This document shows positions 57,900 to 64,000 of a stretch of 64,000 nt of DNA, piece after piece. Position numbers and translations under genes: made by a program. The stretch spans positions 868,001-932,000 of the forward strand of contig JAESUZ010005537.1 of assembly GCA_017311185.1 (NCBI GenBank), given 5' to 3'. The stretch comes from Proteles cristata cristata (Eukaryota; Chordata; Mammalia; Carnivora; Hyaenidae). The notes under the pieces were generated by a model. That model searched no databases and was not told where the DNA came from. It worked only from the letters and a program-made list of their open reading frames with translations. Every line of letters starts with the position of its first letter. Within the stretch, counting starts at the first letter, position 1.

Positions 57900-58185
57900 T
57901 GCCTGCCCCTACCTCCCTCAGGCCTTTGCTCAAATGAGGCCTCCTTCTGACCACCCTATTCAAAATTTTAAATCATTCCCTTGACTCCCTGACCTTCCCT
58001 TTATCTTTCGATAGCACCTGTCACCAGTTGGTGTTCCCTATACTTTACTTTCTTATTTGTGTTTTGCCCTTCACCTGATCACTGGAGTGTCAGCCTCACA
58101 AGAGCAGAGATCTCTGTGTTGTCTGTATCCTTAGTACCTAAGACATGGTAGGTGTCCAGCTAATGTCTGTTGAATGACTGAGAGT
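57900..58185 (+). repeat. L2 LINE 3'-end remnant
   Basis: cctcaggcctttgctcaaat, tagcacctgtcaccagttgg, gtatccttagtacctaagac and taatgtctgttgaatgactg match the L2 3' end closely. Confidence 0.85.
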
Positions 58186-59429
58186 GATAGACAAGAAACA
58201 AGGTCAAGGCCGGGTGAGTGCTAAAGGAAAGCAGTGCTGGGGGAGGGGTTGGGTGAGATGGTGGAGGAAGTGTCATTATTTCTATCTCGAGTAGACTATC
58301 TGCAGATCTCACAGGTGTAGAGCTGTTCAAGGGGTGGAGTCCTGGAGTCTTAGACTGTAACCCAGCATTATGCTCTCTTCCTTTGATTCACCCACCAGAT
58401 GTTTCTTTGAGCCATCGCAATGTGCAGGACCTCTAGAGCAGGTAGAAAAGGACCTTGCCCCAGGAGGCTTAGGGCAGTTGGGAGAGACAGGACAGGAATG
58501 TAAACAGCATGTGAAAAGGAAGAAGAAGCCAAGTATGAGAGCTACGGAAGGGCTGAGGGAGGGCTTACAGCAGCCAAGGCATTTAAGGAACGAGGGGCCT
58601 TAAAAGTCTGCGAGGATTTAAGACTTTTTTCTTTCCGGCGGGGCTCAGCTTACCAACTTCCCCTTCCATGGCTGTCCTGGCAGGTGGACCCGGATGCCCT
58701 GGCTCCGCTTATGCTGTGACCTCTGCCCAGAACACCCTCTCTCCTTCCTCTTGTCTCTCTCTAAACCCTGTTTCTTCTTACAGCTCTAGCCTGGCCCTTC
58801 CTGCAGGAAGGCTTCCTGATTGCCCCGGTTCCCACAGTCCATCCTCTCTGAACATCTGTGCCATTTGTAGTCTGTACCATACTGTTTGACCCCTTGGGAG
58901 AGAGTTTTGCATTGGACCAGCTTCCCTGTGGGCGGCACTTGAGCCCCCATCTAGGATAGGAGCTGACTGCTAAACCAAAGCAGTGCCTGCGGCTGGGTTG
59001 ACTTAAGAGCAGTAGAAAAACGTGATTCGTCCTCAGAGAAGGCAAGACTTGTTTTTTTCCATTGACCCCAACTTTCCTCATTTCGAACCACCAGAAGTTC
59101 AGTTAGGGGAGGGTTGCAGTCTGCCTCCACAACGTTTCAGAGCATGTGGCTGGCGAAGCGATGCTGCCCAAAGTGCCAGAGTGCCATTTTCATCCTGTTG
59201 TATCAAGAGCACACACTATCAGCCTGACTTGGCGCTGCTGGCGCTGCTCTCGGCCACGTGTCCGAGACGATGTTCGTCAGATTTCTCCACTGTGATGTTA
59301 CTCTTTCCCCATGTTTCTTTATGATGCACCCTGGAAAACAGTCATGATGAGCAACCCACACCTAAGGAGAGGGGAGTTTTGCTCCCCTTTAGGGGATGTA
59401 TTTTGAACGGTTACTATGTGTGGGCTCTG
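58186..59429. other. Intron 2, no exon recognised
   Basis: Part of 58,180-58,600 loosely resembles the unnamed repeat family seen at 10.4 kb; the rest is unique. Confidence 0.4.
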
Positions 59430-60110
59430 TTACAGATGCTGAAAAGATCGCAGTGAACTGGACAGAAAAGGTTCCCGTCTTACATGGAACTTTTATCTGA
59501 GTGACGATTGACTAATGAATGGTTTCAGAGTATGATAAGAGGTGTAAGGGGGGAAATGCAATAATCTGGGGAGAGGCCAGGGTGCAGGGACAGCAGGGGG
59601 AGCAGGAGAGGAGCAGCTGCTTTGTGTTCTTGGGCTTTGGGGAGAAGGTGCCTTTCTAGTTGAATCCAGGGGGGTGAGGAGGAGCCAGCCACGGACACCT
59701 GGGGAAAACCCACTCTGGGCAGAAGGAACAGCAGATGCCAAGGCCCTGAGGCTCATTTAAGGAACAGAAAGAACATTGTGACCAGAGCCCTGACGTCAGG
59801 GCTGTCAGGAGATGGAGCAGTGAGGAGGTGGGGTGAGATCTTGCCAGGCCTACCGATTCTAGGAAAGCGTTTGGAGTTTCTTCCAATAGTTGAAACCATT
59901 GATTTGAAGCAGGTGCAGTCTTATTTGCTTTCATATATAAAAGTTTGGGCGATGATGTGCAGAATGTGCTCTCCTCGGGGCAAGAGCAGAGGAAGCTGGG
60001 AGACCCCGGGGACGCAACTGAGGGATGATGGTGGCTTGGACCTGCTGGGAGCAGGGGAAGGTGAGTTAGGCTCAGTTTCGGAGACAGAACTGACAGTGCA
60101 TCAGGTGAGC
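59430..60110 (+). repeat. Ancient dispersed repeat, same unnamed family as 10.4-11.2 kb
   Basis: agcagatgccaaggccctga, aaggaacagaaagaacattg, gatcttgccaggcctaccga and gatgatggtggcttggacct correspond to the family seen at 10.4 kb, in the same orientation. Confidence 0.5.
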
Positions 60111-60539
60111 TGCTCGTGGAGAGAGAAGAAGCCCGGTGCATGCTTGCACATTGGGGCCCAGTGCTGTGAACTGCAGTTAGGGGAGGCTGGGGAAGGAGCA
60201 GTCAGACGGCAGAAGCACAGGTCTGGCAGGTTGAGCAGAGCAGCGCCCCCGGAAAGCTAGCCGTCAGCACCAGTGCGGCAGTGTCTCTGGGTTGCGTCGT
60301 GTCCCGTAAGGGCTGGAATGGCGTTCAGGTATTCACACTTTGCTTTTCTCCTCAGCAGTTCGCATCGTGGACATTTGAGATGCGGACGGTGCACGCCCAT
60401 GGCAGGCAGTCTGAGTATGGACAGTGTATTCGTCCCTGTGGGGCTGGGCCGCCCTCCCGCCTCCCCCGGCGCCCCACCCCCAGGAGATGGTCTTTCCCTG
60501 TCCCAGCTGCCACAAAGGAAGTGTGTGCTGATTTAGGCC

Positions 60540-61080
60540 CACAGTAGTACCAGGCAGCAAGTATTTGTTCAGCACCAACTACTGTGTGCTACTGTCTGAG
60601 GCATGGGCTGTGGTCCCTGTGTAGGTGAGTCGGTCAGATAGAAATATAGTAAGGTGACAGAGTGTGGGCAAGAAGTGCACAACCATGTGTGTACAGTGGC
60701 CATCGGAGAGAAAGAACATGTCCCCAGGGACACCTGGATGAGTCAGGGAGGACTCCCTGGAAGAGGTGGAAACAGCTGTGAATTTGAAGGGCCCTGAGGG
60801 GATTGGACCATGTGGCCAGCATTTCTGTTAGGGAACTGGAGGGAGAAAAGGCTGGAAAAGTTGAATTACGGCCCAAATACTGGTATGGAAGGCAGAATAG
60901 GTGCTCAAAAACTGTTGGAAGAGTGAGTGTTTGGAAAGGAGGCTGATGGCAGGGCCTGGAGGGCCCCCAATCCCACAACGAGGAGCCCAGTGTCCCCTGT
61001 GGGCCATGGGGAACCACTGCCGGCTACCCCTAGCGGCTACCCAAAGTGGAAGGAAAATCAAATCCTGAAGACAGACTTTT
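60540..61080 (+). repeat. Probable further copy of the same unnamed repeat family
   Basis: agggaggactccctggaaga, gtgaatttgaagggccctga and tggaagagtgagtgtttgga correspond more loosely to the same family. Confidence 0.35.
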
Positions 61081-61084
61081 GAAT

Positions 61085-61480
61085 TTCTAGCCAGCATTTA
61101 ATTTATTATGATAATAATGATACTGCTTCTAATAACAATAATTTTTATAACTACTTAATTAGCGTTATTTTTGCCGGGAAGGCACTGTTAGTTACATGCT
61201 TGACCCCTTCTGTGTGTGATTAGAGGTTATCAACTGAGACTAAGAGGGGCTTTTTCATCTTGAGGTTTTCTTGTTTTCTTTCCTCTTGGTCTCTGCTGAT
61301 AGCCTGCCTCACTGCTGGCTCGTTAATCTGTTTGTGTTCCATGAGACACCACAAAAGCACACTGTCTGACAAGGTCGGCTCGCCAGATCCTCACTGTAGC
61401 ACTTAATCACTTAGGGAGGTCTTGCTCTGGGGTGGGGGCGGAGGCGGGGTGGGAATGGAAAGTCCAGATTGCTTTGATTA
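61085..61480. promoter_or_regulatory. Candidate AT-rich regulatory segment (TRABD2B intron 2)
   Basis: Repeat-poor sequence with tttaatttattatgataata, acttaattagcg, ctcgttaatctg, acttaatcactt and gctttgattaacc. TAAT cores and one TCF/LEF-like ctttgatt are clustered. Confidence 0.3.
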
Positions 61481-62284
61481 ACCGCATTTTTCTTTCTGGG
61501 TGAGTGGGGGGCTTTGGTGGAAACCTTGGTCGTTGAGGCTGTTTCCAGGAAACCATGAGTGACGGAGGAGGCTCTGGAGTCTTGGGCGCTGGTAGGTACT
61601 GCTCACCTGTTGTGGGTCTCGTGCTGGGCTGTGTGCTGTAGGAATGCAGGAAGGAGACACCTGTCTCCCCCCTTGGAGTTAGTATAGGTGAGGGCAGGAG
61701 CTTCCCTCCACCTTCACGAAGTGAGCCTCAGTAAATTCTCATGACCGGATGAGTTTTTAGCCACCTGGCAATTTGTGTTAAGGATTCAGATTGGTGAACG
61801 ATCACTTCCTACAGGATTCACTAGCCTGGGCATCATGGGAGAAATGGCGTTCGATATAGCACCCTCTCCACTTGTAACTGTACTGTATATGTAGTGATAT
61901 GTATACACACATATATGTACTTATATATGTACTTATAACTGGCCACCTGCTGCCCGCCATGTTTTGTGCGTTCCCAGGTTACTTCTCCTCACTCTGTGGA
62001 TGAGAGAGCTGGCATTCAGAGGGCTAAGAGCTTCATCCGTACCATAGGAGAGCAGGGATGTAACTGATTTACTCACGAGTCTGGGTCAGGGTCTGGCACT
62101 CCTGCACAGAGTAGATTCTCAGTGCATACTTACTGAACAGGTGAAGTATTTGGAGAATAAACTGCATCGGGGGTCCTCAGACAGTAGGACGTGTAGCCTT
62201 GATACCAACCCAGGCCTTCCACTTCCAAAGCCTGATTTCTTTTCTTGTCTGCCCAGTTTCGTTAGGCAGAAATGAGCTCTTAAA

Positions 62285-62740
62285 TTAGATTACTGTTAAA
62301 AAACATTCACCCCTTGCCTCCCCCTTTGCCCAGGCCCTGGTGATGGAGGGTTTGGCCATGTGACCTGCCTTGGCTTCATGTTGGGGAAATCGTCTTACTG
62401 GCTCCTGGACTTGGGGTCTGTCGTGTAGACTTGCCGTGGCCAACGAGATGCTACTAGGTGTGAAGCAAGCGCCCTCTCGTGCCTCTGCCAACACCATGAG
62501 AGGAGAATCCCCCATGCAGCTGCTGCCCCCTGGTCTGTGTCCTAGAACGAACACAGCAGACCTGAGCCCAACCCACGATGAAGAGTCAAGCCCAGACTGA
62601 TGCGCAGCTTGAGCCCAGCTCTCGGCCCTCATCAGCCAGCCCCCAGCTGGCCCACAGTGAAAATAAGCGATTATTACTTTAAGCCACAAAGTATTGAGGT
62701 GACTTGTTACACAGCAGTAGCTGATTGGTGCAGAGGAAAA
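62285..62740 (+). mobile_element. Diverged LTR-like remnant (MaLR-like), sense
   Basis: gccaacgagatgctactagg and, at the right end, tttaagccacaaagtattga then cttgttacacagcagtagct resemble the 3' part of MaLR-type LTRs. Heavily mutated; no coding capacity. Confidence 0.45.
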
Positions 62741-62744
62741 GAGC

Positions 62745-63115
62745 ATCTCAGGCAGGGGCTGAGCCATATGTAATGGAGAGAAAGAGGGCAGGGGGTGAGG
62801 CTAGAGGTATAGGTGTCAGGTAAGTCTCAGAAGGTCTTTAATGTCAGTGTAAGGAATTTAAGCATCTTCCAATAGGCAGTGGGAGGCACTAAAAGTTGTT
62901 GCGTACAGTGCTGAGACCCAAGCCAGCTGTAGAAGGCTGGGTAATTTGAAGGTAAGTACAGAAGGGCGAAAATGGAGAGAAAAGGAAACTAAGGCCCACA
63001 GGCCTGTTGGAAAGCCACTATTCTTTGCCGCCTGCTCTGTGCCAGAGCCCAGCACTGTGCCCCTTACATAGTTGGTACTTAATGAATATTTGTTGAGTGA
63101 ATACATGTATAACAA
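62745..63115 (+). repeat. Unnamed repeat-family copy followed by an L2/MIR-like end
   Basis: gtctttaatgtcagtgtaag followed by gaatttaagcatcttcc and gtgggaggcactaaaa match the family of 10.4 kb. atagttggtacttaatgaat followed by atttgttgagtgaat near 63,070 resembles an L2/MIR 3' end. Confidence 0.45.
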
Positions 63116-64000
63116 AATTTCCCAGGGGGGTGATAATGAGGACTTAAGACAGTAGAAACCTCTGATAATTCAACCATTGGCAGATGCATTTATTTGCTAA
63201 CCAATGTGTGTTGAGGTCTTCAAGTGAGTAAATGGTTGCATGAGCCAAAACTGGTCAGAGACTGAGGAAAGACCTTAGGACCCTTCCCCATGCATTTGGG
63301 AAAAGGGGTCTGGCTGACAGGGAGGAAGGACTGGGTTGTGAGAGTGAGGAAGAGTGGAGGGAGTGGAGTCACGAGGGGAAGGGTAGCCTCGAGGGTGGGC
63401 GTGTGTTCCTTTCTTCATCATGAGGACACAGTCGGGGTGGGCAGCGTGGCTACTGGCTTCCCCTGAGACCTGGCTACATTGCTCGTACTGATAAAATCCA
63501 CCGCGAGTTCTGCAGGGACCACTATGTTTGGGAATTCTGATTGTGTTTGACCTTTCCTTTTAGACTAAGCCGGCTGATCTTTTCAGTCTCTACAAGGCCC
63601 ACAACCTTCTTTCATTCGTTTGCTTGGGCCAGGCCCCACGCTGGGTGAGGGGAAGACATTGATGACTGAGAGGCGGTCCCCTGCTTAGAGGAGCGCATGC
63701 ATTGTCCAGTCATTCATAAATCCCTCAAGTGTGACTTTCGCAAATCATGGCCCTCTCCCAGCCTGTTACCTCATCTGTAAAATGGCCGCCGAGAGGCCCG
63801 GGTTCAAATTCCAAGTCTGTGCCTTGCTGGCTGTGTGATCTTGACGAGTCTCTGAAAGCTGGTCTGGTTCCTTTTTTGCAAGGTGTGAAGCTCTCGCAGT
63901 GGCCGTTGCATGTGTGTCACAGAGCCTAAGCATGAGTGTCAGCTATTAGAAAGTGCCCAGGGCTGGTTGAGATGAAGACAAGCCCCTTCTGCTACCGGCC
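63116..64000. other. Intron 2 to the window edge
   Basis: A sense MIR-like piece at about 63,750-63,900 (ttacctcatctgtaaaatgg). No exon of TRABD2B is seen before the window ends. Confidence 0.45.

Larger units (their letters stand above)
41355..64000 (+). other. TRABD2B: TRABD2B intron 2 (5' part; continues beyond the window)
   Basis: The intron starts gtaggt after exon 2. Exon 3 of this family should continue the protease domain after NFSQ; I found no such coding sequence, so the intron is at least 22.6 kb. A very long intron agrees with what is known of the mammalian gene. It contains only repeats, candidate regulatory sequence and one CpG island. Confidence 0.8.

Overview
This is a stretch of mammalian nuclear DNA, most likely from a cat-family (felid) or closely related carnivoran genome. 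The evidence is 15 tRNA-derived carnivore SINEs whose head (cgcctgggtggctcag), A/B boxes and CT-rich, A-rich tail match the felid CAN-SINE type. They sit among eroded L1, L2, MIR, hAT (MER5-like) and LTR remnants. There are no bacterial, plasmid or phage features and no CRISPR array. Most open frames of 60-170 codons are chance frames in non-coding DNA or lie inside SINEs. LAYOUT. (1) 1-37,400: a gene-free 5' flank holding 13 SINEs, several L1 fragments (8.7-9.3 kb antisense; 23.7-27.1 kb sense; 34.8-35.5 kb antisense and split by a SINE), many MIR/L2 remnants, microsatellites and a roughly 325-bp local duplication (13.83-14.15 kb copied to 15.39-15.72 kb). I see no convincing exon here. (2) About 37,450-38,900: a strong TATA-less CpG island with Sp1-type boxes, two CTCF-like motifs, GC-rich tandem repeats and coding exon 1 of TRABD2B (38,626-38,727). 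(3) 38,728-40,793: intron 1, with a MEF2/T-box-like motif cluster and a MIR. (4) 40,794-41,354: coding exon 2 of TRABD2B, 187 codons. (5) 41,355-64,000: the start of a long intron 2, which runs off the window. It holds two very young SINEs, L1/L2/MIR/LTR remnants, a separate intronic CpG island (about 50.86-51.24 kb) and further CTCF-like motifs. GENE. TRABD2B (TIKI2) belongs to the TIKI branch of the TraB/PrgY family: membrane-tethered, metal-dependent proteases reported to clip the N-terminus of Wnt ligands and so antagonise Wnt signalling. The window carries the signal peptide, the first GxxH motif and the conserved Glu. The second GxxH motif and the C-terminal anchor must lie on exons to the right. 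Points most worth following up are the duplicated segment inside a MER5A-like element, the intronic CpG island, the tandem NAGNAG acceptor of exon 2, the uORF and GC minisatellite in the exon 1 leader, a TAAT-rich candidate enhancer near 16.1 kb, the near-identical young SINEs and the orientation of the CTCF-like motifs. Family and motif assignments were made by reading the sequence and comparing with remembered consensus patterns; no search was run.
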